NCBI GenBank assembly: GCA_015178975.1 | Contig: WHVD01000033.1 | Location: 434,001-498,000 of the forward strand | DNA from: Hysterangium stoloniferum | Taxonomy: Eukaryota; Basidiomycota; Agaricomycetes; Hysterangiales; Hysterangiaceae | Length of the DNA stretch: 64,000 nucleotides | Direction of reading: 5' to 3' | The notes under the pieces: generated by a model | The model's input: only the letters and a program-made list of their open reading frames with translations | Database searches by the model: none | Told to the model about the DNA's origin: nothing | Shown: positions 21,646 through 32,837 of the stretch, piece by piece | Layout of the letters: each line of letters starts with the position of its first letter | How positions within the stretch are numbered: position 1 is the first letter of the stretch | Made by a program: the position numbers and the translations under genes

Positions 21646-22800
21646 AGGAGGAGTCCACGTTTATTGATGCAGATATAGATAGATCACAGTAATGTAGTTT
21701 CTTTTGCCTTCCATAGAATGGGAGATTGTTTGTCTTATATGAGGTGATAAACAGTCGCAGATACCCATAGTTGGGTGGCGGTAACCTAGTGGAAAGTTAT
21801 CCTATGACGCTATCGAGTGGCAATAATCAAGGGACGCCCGAATCCCAAATGAGAATTAGTAATACTTAAAGTTTGGATGGTTGAACACTGCACAGTTTAC
21901 CGCTCCCGAGATAATCATCTGAGTTATAATAATAATTTGCAAGCCTACGTGTAGGCTGCACGAGAGCCACTTTGTTTGACTAAAATGGTTGTTCCAGGGA
22001 ATGAAAAATGGGAGCTCAGCCGGTATATATGGATGTGGGTCACATGCTTAGATATAACGCCACCGACCAGTACTGGGAATAATGGAGACGGATTGATGGG
22101 GGATGGGAAAAATTGAGGGAGCTTGTACACATTGGAACAATGTCCATTAGATCAACATAATTTTATAGCATGGTCTTAAGGCTGCATATTAGTGTCAAAT
22201 GCTACAGGGCTATTCATGTTGGCGCGAGAAAAAAACGCTGAGCAAATGGAAGTCCCTTACTTTACTGAGATTAAAATATGCAAGAGATGTGTCAAGGATA
22301 TGATGTTTCCGATTGTCAATGTCTGTATGTGCGGCGCGCCAGTGGCGCGAGGGAGGAAGGTACATGACGATTGCTAATGCCAAGTAATGGGCAACTTTTA
22401 TTGCCCTATGGGATACGATTGAGAAGGGCGAAACGGCCCAAGGCCAGCGAGATTGTAGTTGCCTCAGTGTCATGGAGATGGGGGAATGGGAATGGTCCAC
22501 GATTTGTAATGCTACAGGCAGACCAGACCCATGCTATAACAGCAGTGCCGTCTTGTCGAACGTGGCATTATGGTCTCTCATGCAGGGCAGAACCCAACTT
22601 CTATCTGCCGAGCCTGCCAGCGAGATATAATACTAGTCACAGCACTAATTTATTGTCTATGAATTCAACTTCATGTCAGTCACAAATAGCGTTAGGCTTT
22701 ATGTGTAATTAACATCGGAATGTGGGACGACAGTCCTTCCTGCAGCTATTTTGAATGGAGGGCTCATCATTGGATCCATGGAGGCGCTATGTCGGGAAGT
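21646..22800. other. intergenic
   Basis: 1.15 kb between the convergent exchanger (+) and WD40 (-) genes. Short open frames here have no family motifs. Confidence 0.45.
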
Positions 22801-24754
22801 AATTCTGAATTGGACTCAGACCTCAATTGCTGCGCGCCACGAGCCTCGCGCCTCCTGGCAGAAGTAAGTAACAAATAATTACCAACGAAGCAACACTCAC
22901 GACTCTGCTCGAGGAGTAAGGTCTCGTCAGGTGTAAAGACAGGGGTGAAGTCCAACACAGTAATGCGTCCATCACGGCTCCCAATTGCCACATAACCATC
23001 ATATACTTCAAATACATTTGCACAAAGATCCTGACGTAAATAAAAAAAATTGGGCGCAGCCGACCCAAACGAGATCTTTGGTAGAGGTTTTTCATTGTAT
23101 CGAAAGTTGTGGAACACGGGGAACGTCTCTTTCAGGGCATTATCGAGTTTCTCCCCAATAACTGGATCAGGCGGTTTTACGGAGAGGTCCCAGGCTTGAT
23201 ATTGGCAACAAATGTACTTGCCGATGGGATGATATGCCAGATTGAAACTCGAAGGCACCTTACATTATAGGGAGAATTCTACCGTGATAGCGGTGCTTTA
23301 TGGACCGCGGAGTTCCACGAGCACTAATGTGTCTTGCTCACAGTCTTTGTAGTTTTCCACAACGAAAGCCAGTGTCAAGTCGTCAGGAGAAATTGCCATT
23401 GCGTGGATCATGGGTGGCCGACTCCCTGCTATTGGATATCCTCGTGGTGGTTCAAGGGTAGATCCCATCCATAATTTGATATTCCAAGGTACAATGTTTC
23501 TATTGCCTTCTACGACTGTGGAAACAATGGAACAGTCAGAGGAGAATGCGATGCAGTCTAATGCACCTTCATATATCGCGATGGGATCATTAATCAGGCT
23601 CCCCGTTTCAATGTCCCACAAACAAACAACGCCATCTATGTCATAAGATGCCATACATTTGCAGTCGGGTGTGAAGGCCACGTGGATGATTGGTGATTGG
23701 TGACGCCGTGATGTCTATAAGTCCGACATCGGCGAGATTGTGAATGCGCAGAGTGTGATCGTGACTCCCACTGACAAAATGCTGTCTGTCAGGGGAAAAT
23801 GCCAACGTCGTAATAGGAAGTATACGTTCCGTTTCAAAACGGATGGCGTCGCTCCCTTTATCCTCGTGTGTAAAAAGCGTGATATACATTTCATCCTCCC
23901 CCAGGACGGCGATGTATTTTCCGTCGGATGAGTAGCTAGGGGTGGGGTAAGTGTGCACCGAGCCGCGATCAAATTGCCATTGACGACGTTGCGGATATAT
24001 AGATATTCTCCGACAATAGCGGCGAGAGGTTAGGGCTTGTTGGACAAAATACCGCGCCATTGATATGTTGGCCTTCAGGACGCCAAACAAAGTTTGGGCC
24101 CGTGATATCCTGTGAACTTCGAGTCCATGTTTTGAACGAGTTGTCGTCTGAAGCACTGACTATCGGGAGCCCGTCGGGAGAAAATGAGAGGGCACTGATT
24201 CTGCTGTCGTGTGCCAGTAAAACCTTTCCCACCGGGGTCGCATTTGCCCACGGAGAAGCGAAACAGGCAACTTCACTCCAGTCTGGAAAGAAATTAGCAC
24301 AGGTTACCAGCTCTAGTCCTGGGAGTGTCTGAGGTGGACAGACCGGTCCCACAATCCAATTGATATAGCTGACAGTTAGGGACTGCTGCAGTGCGGCTCC
24401 AGACAGAGATGATGCTTTTGTCCCAGGCAAAAACCCAATTCTATAGCAGTGGCGGACACGGAGCTCCTTAAATTTATATTGCATGAATCTTGTCCCTGTT
24501 TGAACGTCCCAAACCATGATCTCTGCAGGACCTACATAGTTATCAACAGCAGCGGATGCAATAAGACCACCATCGGCTGAATAACCAATGCGGGTGACCC
24601 GCGAATTATGTCCACGAAATACCACAGATCGTGATTCTTTTGAAGGGCATCCAACCACGAGCTTAGGGAGTCTCGTTCGAAGGCGCCTCACTGACTGTGG
24701 GTCAAGCTCCACGGCAGTTGCCATAAGATACAAAAACTTTGATCGTAGAAACAT
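22781..24754 (-). pseudogene. WD40-repeat protein gene, apparently damaged
   Basis: A host gene for a beta-propeller protein: repeat-like blocks include VVFRGHNSRVTRIGYSADGG, IMVWDVQTG, LLAHDSRISALSFSPDGLPI, TTLAFSPDRQHFVSGSHDHT, VCLWDIETG and IHAMAISPDDLTLAF, read from the ATG at 24754 downward. The reading frame shifts twice: near 24000, after ENIYISATSS, and near 23690-23703, where a 7 bp tandem duplication (ATTGGTG twice on the plus strand) lies exactly at the break. A stop near 23281 may be avoided by a short intron. The C-terminal part (about 23258-22800) continues with VFEVYDGYVAIGSRDGRITV and then a probable GTGAGT..CAG intron near 22902. Ligand unknown. Sequencing error is the alternative to true damage. 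Confidence 0.6.
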
Positions 24755-25099
24755 CTTTATGCTACAATATTACAAACAAGAGAGATTATCATCTCGAATA
24801 AAAAGAACATCGCACCTACGTACTCAGTGCTAGAAGAAATCATTTAGCAAGGTTGTTTGACTATCGTCACCGACGCAGACTGGGAAAAAAAGAAGACATT
24901 TCTCTAGACATAAAGCGAACAGCCTATTGGCAGGCCACTCTGCCTAAGTTCGAACTTCAACGTCGGCTATAGATTTGTGATATGGAACTTAGGTATGTAC
25001 TGACTTGCAGATGAGCAGGGGCACTAGTACTTGACAGAAGAGATAAACTCGGGCAGATATACGAGATAATAATTCGATTTCTTTCAGAATACATGTCGT
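24755..25099. other. border between host genes and repeat island
   Basis: About 345 bp upstream of the WD40 gene, AT-rich, with no recognised gene. The retroelement debris begins at about 25.1 kb. Confidence 0.4.
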
Positions 25100-26350
25100 C
25101 AAATAGCATATCTAAGACTTTGACTCAACAAGAAATTATATTCCATCCTCATTGCTTATCACTGGCGAAACTATGGAGACGGGGGCGGCGGCTGAACGGG
25201 GGGGAAAGAGAAGCCCGGGACGGGGTAGTATACGAGTTGGAAAACTACGTCGTTCTGATGGAAGTCGGCAGTTTTCGTCGTTGGTTAGGGTCACTCGTGA
25301 AGAAGTGGATGGTGTCAGGGAGTAGAAAACCTTCATGGCAGTCAGCGCCAAGGTACTTGCTGTCATAGGTGGGGTAGCGTGATTGATCGTCCTCTGAATC
25401 GGATGAAATATCACTGGGCCCCATCCGGTAGGTCCATTCCTGAGGTCCACGGTGTGAAGGGGGTCTGGGAGGTAGTGCAATTCCATCCCCACGTCGCAAT
25501 ACAATGTTTTGTAGTTTGATCCTTTGCACCTTGTCCCAATCGTAGAAGGTGACTCCATCTTTTCCTTTCCTGCTTTTCTGTCCTACACTCCAAATGCAAG
25601 GTGTGCCCCCATCACTGCAATCTGTCTCAGTGAAATCTGTCCATTTATGACCCAAAGGGGGAGTGATGATTGAAGGGTTGTTGTGTCCTTCCATTCTCCT
25701 CCATTCCTGTTGTGTCCACCTCAAAGGGACATTATCCCTAGCACCCATCTTCCACTGTCCTTCTAAGTACTCCTCCCATCTCTTCTGCTTGAGCGTTTTC
25801 AATTCCTCTTGGACTTGTGCAGAGAAAGCCTCGGACTGCCGTTTTTTCCTGATCTCCTCTTCGGTAGAAGGGAAAATACTATGAGAAGGTGGGGGGGTTT
25901 CACCCCATGTTCCCGAGGGAACCCCCCAAGTATCAGGGGACGGGGGTGTAGCTTTTGAAATGGAGTCCGTTCACGTATGGTGCGTGGACAATGAGGTCTC
26001 CTCCACATGCTCAACAATTTCTGTTCGAGGGGGTGGGGAAGGAGGAACTGTCGTTTGGGGTCAAGGTACTCTTTTGAAATTGGGAAATCGAGGTCTGGGG
26101 AGAGGAGCATATGGAGTAACGTTCCCTGAGTTGGTGGACGTTCCCACCATGTTGTCCTGCACGGCAGAGGGAATTGACGAAGACCTTCCAGAATTATCTG
26201 TGGAGTGCTCAACTTTTTCAGTACGAGATGATGTGGTAGAAGTATTAATAGGTTGGGGTCACAGTATTCTTTTGAAATTGGGGAACTTGGGTTTGGGTTG
26301 TTGCTCCTGCGACATAGTGTACTGATTTGAGAGGTTGACGTGGAGGAAAG
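25100..26350 (-). mobile_element. C-terminal extension of the gypsy polyprotein region
   Basis: Two overlapping minus-strand frames, one proline-rich (about 25800-26212) and one with the blocks RWTQQEWRRMEG and GVTFYDWDKVQRIKL (25245-25802). The position downstream of the chromodomain suggests the extra tail seen in basidiomycete gypsy elements. Function unknown. Fossil. Confidence 0.5.
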
Positions 26351-26509
26351 AGATAGGGGGATGAAAATTTTCTTTAGTGGATTTACGTATTTTATATTAA
26401 TTTCAAACTCCGCTCAGTTATTGAGGTAAAAGCCCGAGGGGGATGAAAGTGAGAGGTAGAGCTAGAAGTAAATAAACATTGTTGTCATTGTGAGAATGTG
26501 AAATGATCA

Positions 26510-26706
26510 TTAGATTTGATAAATAACTTTGTACGCTCTAAGAAGAGCGGGGGCGTTACGAAGGTCATTGCTGTTTAACCAGGTGTCCTCCTCAGGTCCA
26601 TAACCTTTCCATCGAACTTGGAAAAGGAGTCGATTTTGATGCTTTTTGTGCCCTACTATAGCTTCTACTTCGTACTCCTTGTTGTTACGATTGAGTTCCC
26701 GAGGAT
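26510..26706 (-). mobile_element. chromodomain of the gypsy element
   Basis: YEVEAIVGHKKHQNRLLFQV followed by RWKGYGPEEDTW is a classical chromodomain, as carried at the integrase C-terminus of chromoviruses; such domains bind histone marks and steer integration. Fossil. Confidence 0.8.
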
Positions 26707-27253
26707 TCTCGCAAGAACAAAACACTGAGATCTTCGACAACCCCAAGTAGTTCAAAACCTCGTCAAAGACCTGCTAGTCTGGAACCACCCTGTAATGTCA
26801 CCATGAGGAAGTCTTTATTGACTTTTCAAAGACCAGTTCCTCCTGGGAATTCCCCCAGAGCAGCAGCTGGACTGTCAACGGATACTCCCCCTGATCCACA
26901 TGAGAAGTGTCCATCAACCAGGCAGTTGAGCACTCCTGGAGCCAATGTTGAGCCTACCCGTGCACTTGAACCTGTTCTCTCATTCCCACCAAGGCAGGTC
27001 ATCCTCAAGCAGTTCTTTGGGGGTCATATGGTTTACACTGAGCCTATCGATTTGAAATGGGACATGTACTACACTGATCGAATCTCCACGGATCAGATTA
27101 CTCTTTTTGTGGAGGAGTACAATACAGATTACCCTTCTTTACCAGTGACTGTAGCAGTCTGGTTAGGTTGTTATCAGGCCATCTTATCGGCACAGGACTT
27201 ATTCATGTGACCAGGAACCCTTGAGGATCTGACCTGCTCAATTCCTGAAGTAG
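26707..27253 (+). mobile_element. inverted gag fragment inside the gypsy element
   Basis: About 545 bp on the plus strand match the gag start found at 34998 and 39779 on the minus strand (shared blocks KPRQRPASLEPP, QVILKQFFGGHMVY and VAVWLG.YQAILS.QDLFM). It interrupts the minus-strand element exactly between the integrase tail and the chromodomain. No clear target duplication is visible. Confidence 0.75.
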
Positions 27254-28906
27254 CTCCCTGGATCCGAATTCCTTAGGAGAGAGGTGGTACCTTTTAAGAT
27301 GGTCTCGGTTGATCACTGGATGCAATTGATTTTCTGAGGGAATGCAAAGTCGAAAGACTTGAGAATTGATCTTCTCCAAGACCTCAAATGGCCCTAACGG
27401 TCTTTGTATAAGTTTCCTTCTGGGCCCTTTGGCTTCGACGAGTTTGAGGGAATGGGGATTGATCAGAACATAATCTCCCTCCGAGATATCTTCCACCAAT
27501 CTCCTTCTCTTATTGTAGCTGCAGGCTTGCGTTTCTTGTGCTCACGCAATCGAATCCCGTGCCACCTGCTGATGGTTTTCCAATTCTAAGATCCATTGGT
27601 CAGCTAGAGGGCTATCTGATAATTCTCTGGGAACCACGGGGTCATCCCCTCCTAGACAGTGAGACATTCCTCTTGGTAAGTATCCCATCAGCAAAAAGGC
27701 TGGCATGTAGCTTGTTGAACTTTGAACTGTTGAATTGTAGGTATGCGCCACCACTTGAGTCCATTTAGACCATTCCTCCTTTGAAGAAGGGCAGTACGCT
27801 CTGAGCATTTGCTCAATGATAGCATTGGCATTTTCCATTTGACCGTCAGTTTGAGGATGGTGGGACAAGGATACCGCAAGGGCACTTCCGTATACCTTGC
27901 AGACCTCTCTCCAGAATCTACAGGTCCACCTCTTGTCTCGATCACAAATTATCCTCGAAGGTAGGCCGAAAGGAGTGGCCACTTTATTCATGAAGATTTG
28001 TGCGAATCCTTCTGTGGATAGATCTGAAGTTGTGGGCTCACAAATTAAAAAATGCATGAGTTTATCCACAGTGACGAAGATGGCTGAGTAACCGCTCTCT
28101 GCAGAAGGAGGCAATCCCATAATCAGGTCCATCAAGACAACCTCAAATGGCCTTAAGGGTACATCTGTGGGTCGAAGAGCTCCTTGTCGAGCAGAATGAT
28201 CGACTTTAGTTTTCTGGCATATGTCACAGCTGCGAGCGTACACCACGCTGTCATGCAACATCCTCAGCCAGAAGAAATGGTCCTTCATCAGCTGAAAGAG
28301 TCTGTGACCGCCTGCGTGAGCTCCTTCAAAGGGGTTATCATGTATCAACTTGAGTATGGTTGACGTCATGCTGCTAGGGATGCAGATTCGACTTTTCCAG
28401 TCTGAATCTCGAAAGAACAATAGCTTATTCTTGCCGATGAAATAATGCGAAGGGGTAGCTACCATGTTCGGAGAAATAGGATCGGCAGTGTAATGATTTC
28501 TGAAAGCAGGATCCTTCTGGTATCCATCACGAAGTTCCTTAGCATAATTTTCGTCAATTTCTATAAGCAATTGGGGATTTGAGAGAGTAAAATTTGCCTC
28601 ACCGAGTTCATCATTCCTGGGGAGGTTGTGTAAATCCCATTTCATTTGGGGGACCTCTTCCATCATTCTGACTGGTTCAACTAACTCATGGTGAGTGAGA
28701 AAGATGGCCTTTTCCACTGGTTTGTTCTCCCATAACATCTTGTTGTCAGTCCAGTTGTAAGAATCTGCTACGATTGGTAAAAGGTCGTGTCTCACGGGGC
28801 TAGCACAATCAGGCACTCGGGGAAGTCTAGACAGTGGGTCAACATTGCTGTGTATCTGTCCTGCTCTATGTAAGATTTCCAGACTGGGGTATGCAGCGTA
28901 TACCAC
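27254..28906 (-). mobile_element. integrase of the gypsy element
   Basis: The minus strand shows the zinc-binding HHCC region (HAGGHRLFQLMKDHFFW and CDICQKTK), the catalytic core (VVLMDLIMGLPPS, IICDRDKRWT, HPQTDGQMENAN) and the C-terminal DYVLINPHSLKLVEAKGPRR barrel region. The end of RNase H (HRAGQIHSNVDPLSRLPR) precedes it. Fossil. Confidence 0.85.
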
Positions 28907-29245
28907 CCCCCATGTGGCCAGTTGACGATTGGTATTCTCGTACGATCTGGCCCATTGTAACGCCGCATGGTCAGTGATCAGGAGGATATGTTCTCCCTCG
29001 ATAAAGGGCTGGAAATGGACTAGTCCCTCTTTAGCAGCTAATGCCTCGCACTCTGTGGCGGAGTAATTACACTCTGATTTCTTGAGCGTACGGCTCCAAA
29101 GGCGATGACGTGCTTGACCGTGACACTGGTGTCATCAAAATCTGAGGCCCAGGAATCCGTCCAAGTAAATTCCAGCTCCTTGGTTTTATAACGAGTGATG
29201 AAAATGGGCACGTCTTGTGATTGATCAAAGGCTGCTCTTGCTTGG
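28907..29245 (-). mobile_element. RNase H portion of the gypsy element
   Basis: Degenerate minus-strand sequence corresponding to the RNase H domain and the ITDHAALQWARSYEN type motif, ending at the solo LTR insertion point. Fossil. Confidence 0.55.
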
Positions 29246-29889
29246 TGTGAAGAGTCGATAGATTCTGACTGTTCAATATACGAAGAATAGTGTTTATTCA
29301 ACTACTATTAGTAGGTATTGACCGTACAGTACAATACCGTAGATTACTAGACTGGCAGTACTAGTAAGGAGACACACTATGCGTCACAAGAGCAACTGTA
29401 CAGTTGCTCTTGACAGCTAGAATGAGAGAAGGAAAGAGTTGACCTTCACAGTACAACTCGTAGCTAGATGTAAGATAGATAATCAACGAGAAGCTGAATA
29501 TCTAAAGTAAAGATATAGTAGCGTGAGTCGACTATAGTGTCGACGAGCGCAAAGACCTTAGAGAAGAACTCGACCTTCGCGGTTCGAGTTCAAAGTATGT
29601 TAGTATGCGAGAGAACACTACCTTTTATAGGTAGTTGAGACTTTACCCTTGACACCTCTCACTATTCGACGTCTGGGTCGTTTACAAGGTGGTGTCTGCT
29701 GGGTGAAAAGTGTCTATCGTTTGGCGCCGAGAGCGCCCATATGTATACACAAAGCTTCGAACTACAAAATAAGGGTATGCTCGAAATATAGAAAGAATGT
29801 AAAGCAAGAAAATAAAAGATAAATAATAAAATACTATAATCCAACTATTATTCCTTAGTCCAATTATGCATATATGCATACCCTTCACA
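29246..29889 (-). mobile_element. solo LTR, family A1, inserted in the gypsy RT-RNase H region
   Basis: 644 bp with inverted termini TGTGAAG...CTTCACA, flanked by the 5 bp target duplication CTTGG (29241-29245 and 29890-29894). The interrupted coding region resumes on the other side. A perfect 16 bp palindrome TATGCATATATGCATA lies near its outer end (29865-29880). Confidence 0.9.
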
Positions 29890-30870
29890 CTTGGGCATAA
29901 ATTTTTGTATCCTTTAGGTCCTTAAGTGTCATCCTCTGTATTTGTTGAAGACAACTTCCCAGCATGAAATCCAAAGCGTCCGTGTATAACTGATAAGGCA
30001 TACTGCTCACGGGGTGTCCGAGTACAGGAGCAGAGCTCAACATGACCTTAATGTCTTCAAAAGCTCGGGCATGTTTGGAATCCCAGGTCCAACAAACTCC
30101 CTTTTTTAAGAGGTTGAAGAGCAGAGCAACTGTCCAGGAGTAAAATGGTATGTACGCAGAAAAGTACCAGACCATTCCAAGAAAACGTTGAAGATCTGCT
30201 ATCCTAGAAGGTGTAGCTAGTTCTGGTATAGTGGCGACTTTTTCTTGATGGGTCGAAAAACCGAGTCTAGACACCTTATGTCCTAGTAATAAAATCAAAT
30301 TATACCCAACATAGCACTTTTTAGGTGAGAGAGTGATTCCCACTGCAATTATGGCTTGCAGAACCTGATCTAAATGCTCTAGATGATCATCCCATGTCTT
30401 AGAAAAGATCATGATGTTGTCAATATAAACTAGGCAGAATATCCATAAGTAAGGTGCAAGTACAGTCTGCATAACTCTTTGGAATATAGAAGGTCCGTTA
30501 CGAAGTCCAAAGGGCATTCTCCTGAATTGCCACAGTCTTCAATGGGATCTGAAGGCGGTCTTCAGTTTGTCTTCTTCTAACATCTCAAGTTGGGTAAAGC
30601 TGGCTAGTGCGTCAAAGGAAGATAGGACGTTGGATCCTGAAAGCGCTTGCATGATTTCCAATTGGCGTGGCAGTGGGAATTCGTCGGAAACTGTTAGACT
30701 GTTCAACTTCCTATAGTCAATTACCCCTCGTGGTTTCCCGTTGCGGTAAACGACAAAGGCCCAAGGACTCTTGGACTGTTCGATTACTCCCTGTTGAAAC
30801 CAAGTATCCATTTGTTCATCAATGACCTTCCTATTAGCTGGGGAGGTTGTAAACATTGACATTGAGATAG
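29890..30870 (-). mobile_element. reverse transcriptase of the gypsy element
   Basis: Minus-strand blocks GKPRGVIDYRKLNSLTV, MPFGLRNGPSIFQRVM and CLVYIDNIMIFSK mark the RT fingers and palm; the trailing part (SPKKCYVGYN, LQRFLGMVWYFSAYIP) is the thumb/connection. Fossil. Confidence 0.85.
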
Positions 30871-31521
30871 GTTGTGTGCCTTCCTTTAACGGAACATTGA
30901 CTTTGACATCTACTTGTCCTAAACATCTGTCTACTCCAAAGGCTTGACATTCTTAGTTAATACCGACTCCAAGCGGGAGGAGGTGTCAGTAGGAATGTCA
31001 GGTCCTAAATTAACCAGTTTATGCAGGTCCTCCGCACGAAATGTTTCCATGGTGGCCACCTCTGACGTTTTAGGGCCTGCTGGGTCGAAATCATCTGCGA
31101 ATTCCCGTTCTGGGTGCTGTCCAAGAGATCGAGGATTAAGGACATGCTCCTCTTCTATTCTTGAGAAGCTTTCTACTAGGTGAGCAATCTTGGTCACTGT
31201 TGACTGCATCGATGCCTTCTCAGTCGGAGACCTAGGCATTTGGGCCCATTTGTTCGTGTCGTGAATTAATCCAACAGTTTCCCTTCCTCTAATGATTCTT
31301 GGTGTCAGAGAGGGGTTAGCGAGAGGTATCACAGTGCTTTCCCTAGAGATAGCAGTAGTGGGAGCGGCTAATATACTTCCATCGTCATTCTGCAAGACAA
31401 CTCCCTCGACTATCCATTGGTCACCGATAAGTCTCCGACATGTGACTCTTTCAGTACGCACCCCTTTGTCTGGTTTGGAAGTCAATTCACGTCATTGGCT
31501 AATTCCTCAAGGGGGATCTTG

Positions 31522-32026
31522 CTAATCGAGAAGGCTAAAGGCTGCAGTTCCTTGGAAGAACTGGCTGGGATGGACCATCCTCCCTGGTAGAATCAATCTA
31601 GAGCCCAGCGGTTGGTCTTGTAGTGTCCTGAGCTCGTAGTTCACGTGAAAGTCCTCTCCGAGAAGAATCAGAACGGTCATGCCTCGGACAACGTACATTT
31701 CAGCGGTACATAAATCTAAGGAGCACACTGGTGTCGTCTTCAAGATAAATGGGGAGACTGACGTATCCTAATACTTTAGCATCACTGGTAAGTTGTACGA
31801 GGCGCAGCTTGAGTCCTTGCTTGAGCTTGGGGCGGTCCTCTAATTCCTTATAGAAATCCTCCGAAATTAAGGAGAGGTCGGCCCCAGTGTCCAGCCTAAT
31901 TTTAATAGGATTAGAGGCTTCTGAGTTTCCTATGCATCCGTAGACATGTAATGCTGAGATCCCAATACTGGAATATCCACTTGGGGGGTCCCTTCTGCGG
32001 TAAATAATGGTCGAATCCTCCTTCAT
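31522..32026 (-). mobile_element. aspartic protease region of the gypsy element
   Basis: IRLDTGADLSLISEDFYKEL is the retropepsin active-site region (DTGA). Linker sequence toward RT continues to about 30931. Fossil. Confidence 0.75.
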
Positions 32027-32288
32027 GAGTCGACTGGATCGAGGGTATTGAACTCTGGTCTTTTGCTTTCTTTTCTTGTAGCCAGTTTGATGTTCCTCCT
32101 GACGTGTCTATCGTTAGGTATCTCAGACGTAGCATTCAGAAGGGAGTCATCCGCTTCAGAGTCTGACTCGTCACAAGGAATTAAGTTGGATAATTGTCCT
32201 GGATCGAAGGGGAAGTTCTCCTCCTCCAATCCCTCTGACTTAGAGGGATCCTCGATAACATAGGTCTGACTTATTTCCTTAGATCGGT

Positions 32289-32783
32289 TCACAAATACTT
32301 CCTCGTTGATGATTTCCTCAATGGTGGGGGGTTCAGGTTGTGCTCAGTCAGACCTTTCCAGTTCTGATGATGAGCACCTAGCCAATCTCCTTTCTCGAGA
32401 AAATCACAGTCTGATATAGAAATATAGACTTGCAATGCTTCGTTCTCATTTGAAGATGGGTTCATGTCTGAAACAACTTCATCCTCTGTTTGAGAAAGGT
32501 AGACAGAAATGAAAATCGATTCCTCATCAACATTATGTACTTGTCCCTGTATGCCTAATCCATAAACCATTTCATAAGCTGTCTGATCCTCCACCTCCTC
32601 AGTTGGGTTCTGCGCGGAGCATTTGTTAATAGAGACATAATGTGACATCCTACCAGCATGAGGGCAGTCAATCTTAAAATGCTCTAAACTCCTGCAAATC
32701 CAGCACTCTTTTGGAGGTTTAGTGGTGCTTTTCTTGTCACTTCGTTCGAAAAAGAACTTGCTGTGCTTCTTACCCTGTTTCAT
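32289..32783 (-). mobile_element. nucleocapsid zinc-knuckle region of the gypsy element
   Basis: CWICRSLEHFKIDC is a CX2CX4HX4C knuckle of a retroelement nucleocapsid, in a Lys/Ser-rich context. Fossil. Confidence 0.75.
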
Positions 32784-32837
32784 GTTTGTTCTCCTAAGGA
32801 CAGTTTTGTCTTCGACTTCGCTGAGAAGGATGTGGCC

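Noticed and set aside
22192-22377. Short Cys-containing open frame (MSNATGLFMLAREKNAEQME...)
   Set aside because: 61 codons, no signal peptide, no neighbours or splice sites that extend it; probably chance.
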